This document shows positions 12,730-27,700 of a DNA stretch of 64,000 nt, piece by piece. Each line of letters starts with the position of its first letter. The first letter of the stretch is position 1. The translations under genes were made by a program, and so were the position numbers. The stretch is from Owenia fusiformis. Its lineage: Eukaryota; Annelida; Polychaeta; Sabellida; Oweniidae. The notes below the pieces were generated by a model that was not told the DNA's origin, did not search any database, and saw only the letters and a list, made by a program, of their open reading frames with translations. The stretch spans positions 17,903,513-17,967,512 of the forward strand of contig CAIIXF020000004.1 in assembly GCA_903813345.2 (NCBI GenBank), given 5' to 3'.

Positions 12730-15700
12730 ATGGCACAGGATTACAGCAAATGCTATCAAGGATTCCAAGCAATTCTGGATGGTGATAAGTATGAGTGTAA
12801 GCTGGTTGAGAAGTCCAAGAAGAAAGCAAAGGAGGAACTCCATGAGGATGACAAAGAAAGGGATGCTGCAGTTGAGCAGTTGAGAACTTGGATCAAAGAG
12901 CAGCCACATCTAACTGCATGCACAGGTGAGAGTTTATGTTTTCCATTTTCCTATACTACATGTACTATATACCATGGGCGTAGCGCTATTTTTCTAAGTA
13001 GTACGCCACCACCACAGGAACAAGGAGTTAAGTGAATCAAAAAACGAGCATTCAGGGGGGTCTGGGTCAGGAAAATTTTGATGTATTTGGTTGTATTCGG
13101 AGCGAATTTGCAACCATCTGGTACGCCTGTGCGTCTCCAGCGTACCGGGCGCTACGCCCATGTATACTATGAATTGAAGATGTCCGAACTATTTTGTTTT
13201 AAAAACAGTTTTTTATGTATCCAAAGTACGACATAAGTCAAGAACTAGAAAACAGCAAATACGGATTAGTAAATCTCATCGAGCAGGAAATATTTTATTA
13301 ATACCTCGTCATTTTTGGCATACCATGATAGAAACAACCAGGAAATAGTACAGTATTGCCTTGGCAAAATTGACACCTATGATGTGACGTGATGATTAAA
13401 TTCTTTCTTGAGCAAAGGTCTTTTAACCATAAAACATTGGAGTACACAGTTTGGACCAAACCTGGTGACTGCTAACTTCTATTTGAGCAGAGGTCATTTG
13501 CCGAGAAATATTAGCCTATAAATGGTTTCACCACTCAAAACCACTTAAGTGTGAAATTAGATTTGTTAAAAAGTGAAAAAAAATCTAAAATATTTTTTTC
13601 AAATAGACATATAGTATATATCTGTTTCTTATCATTCCCCGCACTTGCTCTTACAAACTGAGCAAAATAATCATTTATTTAGCAATGGCTGCGTATAGAC
13701 CATTTGTCATTTTCTTAACGTATGAATATTTAAAAACATGATGTTTTTCTGTGCAAATACTATCGTTAGGGTTTATTGGAGTGATTTAGCTGGGTTGCCA
13801 AAAAATTAACAACGGAGAAGTTTTTTGTATCTATCACCATGGTAACATACCAGGTACATGTTGGTATCCCGACACTAAGTCAATAGTCAACGCCATGTTA
13901 AGCCAATGCACCCCTCCCTAATTAGCCGATATACTTTTTTCCCCAAACTAACTTTTTGTCCAACCCAGTTAAATCACTTCAGAAAACCCTTGTTATTATA
14001 AATTTACCATAAAACATCGTGTTTTTAACAATTCATAGGTTCACTATAGTATGTATAGGGGTGACAAATGGACTAGTATGCCGAGAGTAACGTTTAGTGA
14101 TGTCTATGTGAGTACAATGAAATTTGGTTATATCGTGGTTAGCTATTTGGTCCCGGAGACCGTGTTAACGTCTGAAACTGCCTCTGACTCAACTTCGGCC
14201 TACCAACCTGAAAAAACCCTTTATAGGGAAACATGCAGGTGGTTCACCCGCCTGAATGAAGCTTATTTCCTAATTAAACAGTCTTCACCACAAACCACAC
14301 AACATAATATCACATATATTATAGGATTAAATTCGAGCCAGCAGCCCGCGTTTATTGGAATAGCATTAAGTACATCTGATACAAAGAATGAGTGAAAAAA
14401 AGAAAAAATGTAGCCAGGTCGCGATGCATCCAGGTACCTATGACGGCCACGATGCCAATGTCATAGCGGCCACGATGCCGATGGCATTAATGCCAGAAAC
14501 CTCTTAGGTTCAAATATACCCAACATCCGTCCTCGGCTCCCAACCTCGCTGCTAATTTACGATGTTTAACTGCCTTCAAGGCATCAATAAGACACCGTGT
14601 GCCTAATTAAAACATCTAAATCCAACAACCCATCCATATCTAATGATCAACTGTCATTAAAACCATTGTGGCTACACGTTTGTTAACACGTCAAAGATCT
14701 CAAATTAATTCACAAATTTCGGAATAAACCAATTCTAAATTGTGACTATCTGTCAACTTGCAATATAAAAAACTTGTATAAGGACCATACATGTATATAG
14801 TGCCTTCTAGCACTATGCAAAATCTGTGAGTAACATGCCTCACTATCTAATACAGTAATCACGCACTGTCATTAATACATAACAATAATCTAAATCACTG
14901 TCTACAGACTTGCACTGTAACCATAACATTCCCTTTTGGCAAAACACGTAACTCAGAAAGTTAATGAAACTTCCTTCCTTAATAGACTGTCGTAATATGC
15001 GACATTGTTGGTCACAAAAGACAAAAATTCCGTGATTATCACAAGAATACACGACCGGACTACAAAAATCATACGATCTTCTAAAACTATTGTGATGAAC
15101 AATATAATATCTGGAAAGCACCATGCTTTGCAAACCTTAATACAAACTTATCTCGTATTGCAACAAAAGCAAAAGAACAATTCTTCGAAACGTTGTAAAT
15201 CTAAATACTATCTGTTTAATATAAAATGCAATTAGTTGACAAGCACTTCTCTAATGTGTTTGTCACACTGATATAACACAACTACTGTAAATGTTGTAAA
15301 GGAACACAACTATCATCTTAAATTACCAAAATTGATGCCCTTCTGGATATAGATATTACATATCTAATAAAAATATGAAGGACTTTCGGATATAATCAAT
15401 ATCTTTAAAAGCAAAACTTTGTGCCTTCCTTGAAACAATATGACAGAAACGCACTTAAATACATATTTATTCACTTAGATTCAATGCGCTGTCAGTAAAA
15501 AGCCATGCCTTGAGTTTCAGATTTATATGCACATTACATAATTGCTTCTTAGAAACCTAATATCTAAATGTTTTAATTAACTTAATTAACATCCTATGCT
15601 ATGCAATGCTTTGTAATAATTGCAGAAAAATATACTTCCCAAAATAGTAATTATTGGGAACAGGTTACATCAACGTCAGAACATGTATACTTCATTCACA

Positions 15701-18700
15701 AACGTTGATTTGGTCAATAGCACTAAAGAAAGTGTTCATTGACTTCAATATGAAAAACTTTAGTTGATCGACCTGACACCGTTAAAACCCAGATCAAAAT
15801 CTTTGTGACTTTCGAAAGGGAAAAAGGTATGCCTCCTCGAACAATAAAACTAAATTTTCGAATCGGTTGTATGACAACTTACAACATTAACTAAAACTGT
15901 GTATAAACGCTTCGGTTGCTACTCGCAGAATAACACGATCCCATCGTGCATCCACTCACATAACCTACTCATGATCACATCATGTTATCCAATCAGTTGA
16001 AATCGCGTTCGATTTCACTAACGCTAAGACGTTATATCAACCGGAAATAAAATAATTCAACTCTAATTTCAAACGTGTTGAATTTTAAAGAGTCACTCTG
16101 TAAAACAGAGCGTGGGATTTAGTACTTGGCAGAAAGACGTGTCAACCCGGGGTGTCAACTTTCACTCCCGTTAAACTACTTATAAAACCTGAATAATGTT
16201 CATTGGTGCAGCCCCAGAAGGCTTCGTATGATACAGCCCCAGAAGGCTCAGCCCCAGAAGGCTTACTCCGATACAACCCAAGAGGGCTCAGCCCCAGAAG
16301 GCTTTATAATACAGTCCAAGCAGGCTCGGCCCCAGAAGGCTTCCTAGTACAGTCCAATAAGGCTCAATCCCAGAAGATCTCGTGTAATACAGGCCCAGAA
16401 TGCGTTCTTTAACACGGCCCCAGTAGCCTCAGCTATAACCCATAAGGCTTTACTGTCCAGAATGGTTTGTTCTGCCCCTGAAGGCCATGTTCTCTGAAAA
16501 TAAACTATAAACATGTTATTTTATGATATAAGAGCCATTTCGTATATTCTATTTTAAAATGCATAACATCTTATTAATTTTTGTACAATTTTTGTGGGTG
16601 AAATTTAGGTGTTACTCGTGTAGGCAAAAAGCCGAGAATGACTACCTTAGTTTCCTACTACCCTTTGTTCAAAATACTACTTTTCTATTGGCTACTACTT
16701 TACACTCAGAATCAAACCTCGTTCTATTTCAGCAACTGCTAACAAAATGATCAGAAAATTATTTTCAATCTCATTCATACTTCAAAACGATAGAAAATAT
16801 AATTTACAATTGTACATTCGTTACCCAAGGCATTGAAGTAAACTCCAAGGAAAAATAGGCGAATTTTCAAATTGAAATTAGGGTCCGTCTCAAACATGTC
16901 GATTTTCACATCTTGACCCCCTGATTAATATGTCAGCTTTTCCTTTTTGATGTGCATCACTTGTCAACATGAACCAATAAAATCTATCATTTTTTCTCGA
17001 TTTTTTTAGTTATCTTTTGTTTTTCATTTGAATAAATTTGAAAGGGTCGACTTTATTGAAACTTGAATCGATGCGATCATGAAAAATGATGCTTAAGACG
17101 ATAAGAAAATGATAACAGTTTTATTTGGGAAGAATTGATCATTACGCTATTTCACTATTCAACCGCATGTCGATTTTCACAAGACAATTAGAAACCAATG
17201 ACAATGATTTAGAAAGTTCATTTTAGGAGCGCTTACTTCACGAATCGACATTTTTGATATGTAGGATATAACTAGCTGAATTGAGACACACCCAGTTTGT
17301 ATTTGTATAGTATCCAAATATGACCACGTTTATGTAAAATTTCCCGTCAAAACCCGACATACGTAAAACATGATTTGGAGAATCCTGTCGTGTTTCACAT
17401 TTTATTCTAAAATATCGTCAAAGAAAATAAAATTAGGACATGTAGGTATTACGTCCGCAAAGTTTATATGCACTGAACACATCTTTTCTACATCCTTTTC
17501 ACACCAACTTTACCAAAACATTGCACTGATTCATGAGACAAGGGTTTACATTTTTAGATTGAATGAGAATTGGTTGACAGATGCCATGTCGTTAAAATAT
17601 TTTTTGACACCCATGGTATATGTTTCCCTTTTATCTCATATACCAGGTATGGTACCTTGCCTTGTTTTTACAATTTGAGTAATTTTTCCTTTGGGTTTAG
17701 CTTTTAATGCAGTTAGACCAGTTGCAGGTTGACGTAGTGACGTTTTTCCTGCATGTATCGCAACAACAGGACAACCATTTACGTAATATTGGAGTGCAAT
17801 CAGCATCTATCTAGATTTCTAGATCTGACCCGGTCCTTATTCTACTCGAGTGTACGTTATCAATTGAAATAATGATATTGTTGTGAGTCGAGTCCAGTAA
17901 GGCTGACGTATACGTTTAGTTCAATCATTAAAATCATCTGCACCGGTGTAGAGATGTTTCTCTTGACACCATTATCTGCGGAGCGCTTCGCCGATAACCC
18001 CCCCCCCCTCTCTCCAAGTTCCTATCACAAGACTTTTTTCCATGACCACCGGAAGTGTTTTTATAACTATGCTTTGCTTCATTCTGAGATTTTTGTTTTA
18101 GTCGCTATAATTTCCGCTTTAGAGAAACAAATTTCTTTCTTGTCAGACTCGATCCCTTTTCCGGATTTCTGATTTCACATCTCATAATTAACTTTCGCTA
18201 TTAAATTTGTTTCTTCTGATGTTTTGTTTGAAGCTCTTGAAGTCTATATATTTTAGTGGTCTACCCCCGGTTTTATTTTCGAAGAGGGGAAAAATCATCT
18301 CGCTTTTGTTGCCTCTATCGTCGCATGCGCATCTTCTTTATGTTTCTATAATGCTAGTTAATTCGATTGGCGATATTTTTCAATGAGGAACGTACTCTTA
18401 TGCACCTCATCTTTTGATTTTTTGATTTATTTTATTCTCGGACATTGATTTGCTACGAATTACGTTTGACGAGGGCATTCCAAATCTTGTACATCAGATC
18501 GTAATGTACGTGTATGTAGTAGATCAGATCGTAATAATGAAATTAGGAAGTTACGATAAGCAAATAAACGTCGTTGAAAAGCTATAGAATCGTTCATATT
18601 ACAAATAAGAGATGCCTGTTTATGCTGTTCACCATTGAGAATGATGCATTCATTGAAAAGGAAACTGAACCCAAACGTTCATAGACTTTATAGTTGAAGT

Positions 18701-21700
18701 CAGCAATCCCCGGGAATGCACTGAACGAAACGTTATTTACAGAGGTTGACACATTTTGGGCTATAATGGTCTTCATAATGATTTTTGTAGTGAAAATCTT
18801 TCGGTAAATTATGCTTATGGAAGTTCCAAATAACTTATCATCTGCTTGCATGTAACGCATTTTTGTAAAGACGTATAAAATGGAAAAGGGTACGCTGAAC
18901 AAAGAGAAAACTCTTTAGCTGCTATCTTTTCATTGTCTAGTATCAATTGATCTTTATGCGTAATTATCGGAAAACTGTTATGCATGTGTTATCAGTGTAT
19001 TAGTAATCATATAAAATCAAATCAATCTATTTGTGATTTATAGAAATGACTAATTCACTGCTTTGAGTTCAATGGTATAACCATGTCGATTTTCACCCAT
19101 GTCGATTGGCACAGTTTCACACCATATTCGCTCATAGATGGGACCGTCGTGCTGGTTATTTCGTAAAATGTTTTCGTAAAAACAGAGTGGATACATTGTT
19201 TTCTTGAATAGTGTCCGTCTTTACGCTAGAATGCTGCCCATGTGTGAATTACATCTTGGTCGTTTTTCACAAGAAAAATGGTGAATTTTCAGAAATGTTC
19301 AGATAATGCTCATTATAATTCAATCACAATTATTATCACGATTTGGAACATGCTGGTCTGATAAACTGAATCAAGGACTTGCTAACCACATGTAACTTAT
19401 TTTTCTCGGATTTCCCTAATGCCGTGTGGGTGTGTTTAAATTTAAACGACCATGTCGATTTTCACAGAATAAACTTTACATTCACTTTATTTGGCCTATA
19501 ATCGGTAATAGGTTGAGATCAAATACAGTGCTCTCATCACACTCTGAATGAATGTTCTCTATGCCAGCATAACCAAAATTAAAAGACGCGACCATTTATT
19601 ATTGAGATATGACATGTTTTCAAAAGCGTATTGTCCTGTTACATTGACAATCTCACGTAATTCACAATTTTGAAGCCAGATATCAAAGCTACTTACAATC
19701 GGAACGATCAAAAAAGTATGCTGACGTAGTTCATATAAAGGCATTATATTTTAAAATACATAAAATGATGAGCAAACATAGGTTTAGTTTCAGCTATGTT
19801 CAAATACATCAAAAATGTCAATTTTTAACACTTATTGGCTCGTGCTGAGGCAAGAGCCATATCTCACTTGGATATAGTAGTAAGTGATAACGACTATGGA
19901 CTGAGGTTTAAACGTTAGTTTACTAGTAGAAAACCTGATGGGTTAATATTTGTTGATTAAAATGAGTTAATTCCTCGAGCAAAAGTTTAACCCTAAGGTG
20001 TTAGTTTATTATAAAATTGCGTTAGAGAGGTTTTCAAACGGCAATATACACATTTTACAACAACACCATGAATTCTGCGCACTGATTTTCGGCAACATGA
20101 TACGACAGAAATACGAGCGACTTCTTGATTTAGAATTGTGAACAGTTTACAGCATTAAAAAAACTCCGAACATTTAACTATTATATTAATATCTTCGGAG
20201 AACGAGAATCAAATTGACCCATCTTCACTTTTAGATATGCTCGGATGTTTTCTAAGAGGTCCAGGTACCCAGACCTTCACAATTTAAAGATCTTAATCAG
20301 TTCAAAATGTTCGGATTTTTTCTACTTTTGCTACTTTTTTCTACGTTCGGTAAATTACAACCGCGTTAAAAGTAAGGATCCCTATTTATCAATACAATTC
20401 ATTAAAACACTGCAAACATCTCCTTCACACGAGCCTTCATTTTTTTAAATGATCTCTTGTTTGTTTTCACTGTTCACGAATTACATTTTATGAGAAATGT
20501 TGGCTACAGTGTGGTGACCATGTTGAATTTAATGGCCATATTGAAAATTTCTTCTCGAACAGAGGTCCTACACCCCTAAGGTATAAGCCTATTATGTTTG
20601 GACCAAAGTCGTCACCTGGTATTTGAGTATTCGCCTGAAAAATACATTTTTAAATATTGGAGGCTCTGCTGTCTCAAAATACCATATTATGCAATTTAAA
20701 TCCATTACTATGTTTTAGAAACTACCTTTCTGCTACAATTTTTGAGACGTTGCAAATTTAGTCAATTAGAAGCCAGAAAGATGTTTGATAATTTCCACAC
20801 CAAAATTTGCGATCAGCTGCCTTTTTGGATGTGCAACATTGATGTTCATAAACCTGCTCTGAGAGACCTTATTACAAATCAAAGGCAAGTACATGGTGAA
20901 TCCCCATCCATCACCAGTCACGCTTCCCCAGCTTTGTCTTTTACAGATCGGTATGTCATTCTCTTTCATTATGATGCCCAAGGATGAAGTCACTTTCAAA
21001 GTAAGTCAACCAAGTGATTTGGGTTTAAACAAATGTGGCAGATGTCCCATTGTTTGATTGTGTCACTCATTGGATTAATATTTTGCACAATACAACATTT
21101 AACAATATTTTGTTTGCATTTTTGACTTGTTATATTTTATATGTTTTCGAATGTTTCCCATTATGCTTTGTCACTATTATGTAAGATGATACCAACAGGA
21201 TCAATTAAAAAGTCTTAAATGACTGAAGAAAATAATGATTATTTTGATAAAAAATAGAAACAGTGACAATAATGCTGTGAAAAATGATTTTCCATGAAAA
21301 GGTCATTTTATACACGTTCATAGAATGACCTATATTTTGAAATATGAAGGTCAGAATGACCTAATTTTTGGATCTGGTTGTCAAACAAAGTCTCTTTTTT
21401 GATATCCTGTACATTTCTTTCTAAATATCTATACAGTATCATCGGACGATGATACTGTATAAAACACGCTCAAGGGAAATATAATGTACTTTTTATAGAC
21501 ACCAAATACATCTCTGACGATACAAGAATAAAAAAGACTTTTCATGGAAAATTCTCCTTTGTTTACATTCTCAAAAACGTGAAAAATGAGAAAAGTTGTC
21601 ACAACTTTTTGAAACTCCTAAATCGAAGCTAATTTCACATGCAGGCGACGAATTTTTAGCCTCACACGAATTGTACATGCTAATACGGTTCGTTATATCT

Positions 21701-24700
21701 GGAAATGAAGGATTTTAACAATTTAAGAAATTCGACTAGCATTGAGTTTTTAAAAATGTTGAAATCGTATATTTGGAGAATGAACCACCTTTGGTTCAAC
21801 TCAGTGCCACCTTCCTGTTGGAGTTCATACTTGTAACTCTCACAGTACATCGGTACAATACTCAACAATGTACAGTAGAACAATTAGTCAGGAATATACA
21901 AGATTAAAAAGTCATACCATTTTGATCATAACGTATAACTTATTGAACACTCTGTATGATCAATTTATTGTCCTAATAAAGAAACATAAACATATATAAA
22001 TAAAACACGCAGCCATTTTGTTTTCTTATTTCAGAATATATGTTCACTTACCGCACAGGGATGATGAGGGAAGGAGAATCTTTTTATGTCAATTAGGTAT
22101 ATCCATCTAATATAAATGATATATAATTGTACACAGAGCTTTCATTCACTATATACTGTCATATGACAACTAAAACTCCATCGTGGGAGAAAGGGGAAAA
22201 AGGCACTAACATCTGTTTCTGCAGGGTGAGCCAAAAAATGTAACCCAATCAAATTTTAATAACTCAAACATCCAGTATGGGGTTTCAGTCATATTTGGTA
22301 CAATTGAACCTTGTTCAATTTTCTTTCATTCTACTAAGTTTCATTGGGAGTATAAGGAGTGAACATAGAGTGGTCAGAGCAAGTCGCATATTACTGAGCA
22401 GTGGATAGAGTGGATATAGTGGATAGAGTCAACAGTTTTTGATAATTTATGGACAACATGCTACCTAATGTGTTAGAGAATCTTATTGATGTGTTATTTC
22501 AACAAGGACAAGGATTTATGGACTACAGAGCTATAAACGTACCTCCGCACCCAATATTTAGAGGGGGCTCATATCTGAAGAACATTTCCGAATTTTAATA
22601 AAATCACACAGATACTGCCTGGCTTCCAAGATGCAAAAATAATTTGCATGGGTAGTGTATCTTGAACACCATTTTTTATGAATGCTGGGGACGCAGTATT
22701 AAAAGGATAGTCTCAAAATATATAGGTCTGGGAAATGTGTAAGGCATACTGCGTCGCTATAAAATGAATTGCACTACTATTTTCACAATTTTATTGATAT
22801 TTGGTTTCAAATACACATATCTTGGTATATTTGAAGTCCCAAAACGGCTTAGTTTCAGAAATATCCCAATTTTAAATTCAAAAATGACCGTTAGCTCCGC
22901 ACCCTCCGCTCATTTGCGCCGCACCCAATATTTCCCACAGGCTCTGTCTGCATAGGGTGCAATGAAACTGATTGGAATAAAAGAACATTAAACAAGGTTC
23001 AATTGTACAAATTATGACTTTAAACCCGTACCAGATGTCTGAGTTGTTTGGGTTTCATTTTTTGCTCACCCGGTATGTTACACCGACTATTTAAAAAGGT
23101 TGCAATGAACCAAGACTTATTTACATATTTCAGGTCGTTTTGATGTTGGCAAGGATATTTTGTACAATTTTCATGACTACATTGCTTATAGTGGTGTTAC
23201 AATGATGGTGTCAAATAGAGAGGAAGAGACACAGGTTAATTACATTTTTTAGTTGCAACGAGTCTCTGGTCACCCCAACCACCCATTCATTTTTCCGCTT
23301 TGGTTCGGTGTTGTGGTGATGTACCACACTAACTAAAAAATGTCTTCAATATTCCTCATTCTGCTCACTAATATATATGATATATACACTACATTACTAG
23401 TATATAATCATTTATAATTGACATGTTCACCATTTTGGAACCATGCTGCAAAAGCGACCAATGAAAAGAAGTTCAGTGAAATCTATTTTATTTGAAAATG
23501 TTTATTCGATGAGAAAATTGCTTAAAGCTATGTGAAATCTCTCTATGCGACCCCGGCTGCGACCCTGCGATTGAAGAGATTCTAAAACCCACTCAGTCGT
23601 CATCCATCTTGTGAAGCACATGTTTACGCATGTGCATTATGAAAAATGATTTGGAACCGATCATTTTCGTCTTTTTTGTCACGTATTTAGCTATGTGAAA
23701 TCTCTTCTGCAGGTTAATGGCTATGTTATATTTCTGGACCTAACAGACCAGACAATGAAGCATATGACTTTTATGCCAATTGAATTCAGAAGAAAACTTT
23801 TCGGCTTGTTCTCGGTAAGTACTCACTCTTTCCAACATAGTATTTGGCTGAAGAAAGACTGACAATGTTTGATTAGGAAAATGAAAAATCGGATAATCTG
23901 TGCATTTACAACGATATGGACATTCACATAGCGTGACATTTATGTTTTTAGGGTGACATTGAGGTCAAGGGGTTGACTATGTAATCTCGGGGTTTACTTT
24001 TGGTTCATTGGGTTTACAATTGTTATAGCGTTAAAAATGGGATCTTGGTGTTGATTGTTTGGGTATGGAAGTTGATACTGTCGTCTTGAGCCGAAGTTGG
24101 GCATTTTTCATTTGGAGGTTGGCGATGGCAGTTCAATAAGATTAAGATAATATACAGAGTGTCCAATAGATATGTTCTCCCCTTAATTTCAGCAACTATA
24201 ACTTTTTGTGCATAAAAGTGTTCTAGTTGAGCAAGTCATCTGAAACTTCTTGTGGAGTTACTCCATGAAGCCTAGTTTTATTATGCCACGGAATAATTCA
24301 GATATCATGCAGACAAAATGTACGACTGATACATTATGTAGATGTTAAAGTTAATGGGGAGAATATATTTATTTGACACCCTATATGCACGTGAACGTAT
24401 CACATTTACAGAACCAACTGCCTGCCAGAATAAAATCAATGATTATGTACAATGCTGGACCTGTGTGGGAGACAATGTGGAACCTTGCAGGTCACTTTGT
24501 CTCTGCCAAAATTAAAGAAAGGGTAAGAGCTATTTCTTATATAAATGGTACAAAGATCAAGGCAACAAGGACATGAAAGATAAAAATTAACAGACCATTA
24601 TCTGTATTACTGACACTGAATTACTTTTTTGGTTCAAAAAGTTACATTATTTACACAATATACAGGGTGTCCCGAAAGTATGCCCCCCAAAGGCAGAGAT

Positions 24701-27700
24701 ATACCTATGTCTCCATAGTATGTGTCATATATCATGCTAAAACTTATCCAAAGTTACATTGATTTGCCAAGTAGGATATACAGGGCGTCAAATAAATATG
24801 GTCTCCCCTTAATTTCAGCAACTACGAGTATAAATGTTTGTTTATAAAAGTGATTCTAGTTGACAAAGTCATCTTAACATTTAGTGTTTGGCCGTAAAAT
24901 ATAGTTTATTTCAGTATCTTGGAAAAAGCCCTGGCATTAATTTAAAGGGGACCACCACCATGGTCACATGATCAGTCGTGTGGAGGTAAGCTCCCAGTTG
25001 AAATAAAAGCACTGTCCTCCTTTGGTTTATGTGAAAAGTAGCTAATACCCTCATGTATTGGTCAGTTTGTGTGTCACACGACTAATCCACACCATATGCT
25101 TCATTCAACATATTTTATGCTATTAAGCTGCATATAAAAACACTACTTTGCAATAAAAACGTACTACTGGATGAACTAAGGTTAGGGTAATTAAATTAGT
25201 TGTTTCTCATTCTTGCCCCCGTGTGGCCCAATCCCCCCTCCACCTTTTTCTGCCATTTCTGAGAAAAAACACCGTACCTCGCGCGCATCCATGGCGTGTG
25301 AAACACTTTTTTTTTACTTTTTATGGATCAGGATAATTGACAATATCGTGGTACTGATATATAATCAAATATACCAGTAAAGTAGGCTAAATTCAACATA
25401 TAAATTCAACATAAACTCATTTTATTTCCTTCAAAATTAGTTTTTTGTTTTTACAGTTCTTTTAAAGAAGAAAATTATCCCGTCCCTCATCAGCATTTTA
25501 GATAGACAAAAAAGGTAATATAAAAACCGTCATTCCCGTATCAATTTTGAAAATTAGAAGAAAGAGAAACAACTAATTTAATTACCCTGGCCTAACATAA
25601 AATACTCATACAGTATACTTACCCCTTGCAAATTTTAATTTATTGAATTCACAGTAAACCCATCAATTTAAAAAAACAAAGAATATTGTTCTCATGGATC
25701 TATTATTCATGTTAAACTAACTATGAAAATATAAATATGAAATAATATGTTAGCTTGAAGTCATATATAAGATGAAAAAATATGTTCATGCATTTGCATT
25801 TTTCCATAAGGGAATACATTCCCATGTAAGTAAATACAGGTGCAATATATAATTTATATGTATATCTATGTCATCTGTCTATACATGCGCGTATTATATA
25901 GTGATACATTTGAACAAGATGGTTCTGGAAAGAAATGAGCGTGGCAGATTTGCTAAAAAGCCACATACACCACAAAAGCAAGACCAATTTGAAAGTAAGT
26001 TCAATATTCTCAAGGGTACACTTCAAGTGAAAGCTACATTGCTACAGGGTGGCCTATCATTCTGAGACAAATGTATTATCCAACGATTGTGATTTTCAAA
26101 GCTAAAATATGATATCTTGAGCAGATGGAAATACATTCCCATGAGATATGTATATATAGTCAAAAGTGATAACTATTATTGAGTGTAATGAAACATATCC
26201 TTAATTCGCTAACTGCTTTTGTTTGAGATAATTATCATGAAATATTTTTAAATTAATTTTTATGTGTGTCATTGATCCTAATCTACCCTGTAGTCTGGTG
26301 TTTGTAGAGCATTGCACCTCGTACAACTTATTCTCACAAATATCAAACCTCATTTACTAATTAATTTTTTGTGTGAATATGAAGAGTCCAAGCATTGCTT
26401 TTTTATGTTTACTGTATAGCTATATTTATCCATGATTTTTTAAAACAAAATCTCACCGTTAGATTTCGAGCTATTCATGTTTACTTATTTTCTAATTGGA
26501 AAACAATGCAAATCTCATTTTTTCAAAGGAAAAATATTGAAATTCTAAGACGGTGAAAAATCATTAAAAATACACAGATTCAGAATCCGGCAAGCATTTT
26601 CCCTTATTCCTCTCCGTTAAGAAGTTTTGTAAGGTGTTGGATCCCTTTAAACGAAAATACGGGTGCTATTGTCGAAGTTAGGATGGCTATTGAGTTCTAA
26701 AAAGAGAGCGTTGAGAGTAGATACTCCAAAGAAACTCTTCTAAAATGCGTTAAAAGGCTTTATGAGGATTACAAAATACGACATCCCTATTTGAAGTGCA
26801 TTTAAGGTCATATATGGAAAGCATTGCTGCTGTTAACATGACCCAGTGAGACACACCGACTATTATTTTGATGTAAAACTGATTTTAATTTTAGCCAAAC
26901 ACTAAAATGCCTGTAAATTTTTCACATTTCACATGAGTTGAACCATGTTAATTGGCAAATCAATGTAACTTTGAACGAGCTTTAAAATGATATATGACAC
27001 ATACAGGTACTATGGAGACATTAGTATATGTCTGCCTAGGGTGGAGAGGGGGTACTTTCGGGACACCCTGTATATAATGAATTTGAACATTTGTACTATA
27101 ATATCTTTTAATGTGACTGACAAGACTTAAATAATCAAAAATCTCTCGTGTAGAAAGAAAATGAATAGTCTTTTAGAATTAAAACAAGTAGAATCAAAAT
27201 AAAGTTTTTCAAAAGGATGACTTTTAAACGTCAAAGTATGAATAAATATGAATTTTGTAACATGCAATCAATCTGTAAAAGTAAACTGTAAATGTATTAA
27301 ATCAATTGAGTTGCGAGAGTAATATGCATCTGAGAAGGTCTCTTCTTTATAATAATTTCCGGGAGACACGGATGCATATAGATAAAGATATAGACATCAC
27401 ATGTAGGGATTTTGAATTTGAAATAGAAAGTCGTTTCAGATGTCATATTGCAAAACTATGGAGGAAGTATATAAGTTGATTCCAATGAGGTGTCTTCCTC
27501 GAGAATACTTGCCAGATGACTACAACGGACCATGTGCTGGAAACCTAGCTGATATTGCCAGTAAGAAAATACAAGAAAAAAAACAAAACTCCAAAGAGTA
27601 GTAAATCCCACCGAACAAAATATATGTTATTATACAGTGGCGGATCCAGGAACCAACAGGGGGGGGCCCAAATTTGAGGTCAGTGAAATTTTTTTTTAGG

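Noticed and set aside
14051-14395. A 114-codon plus-strand frame
   Set aside because: No recognisable domain or splice support. It begins at the arm of a fold-back element and lies in an intron.
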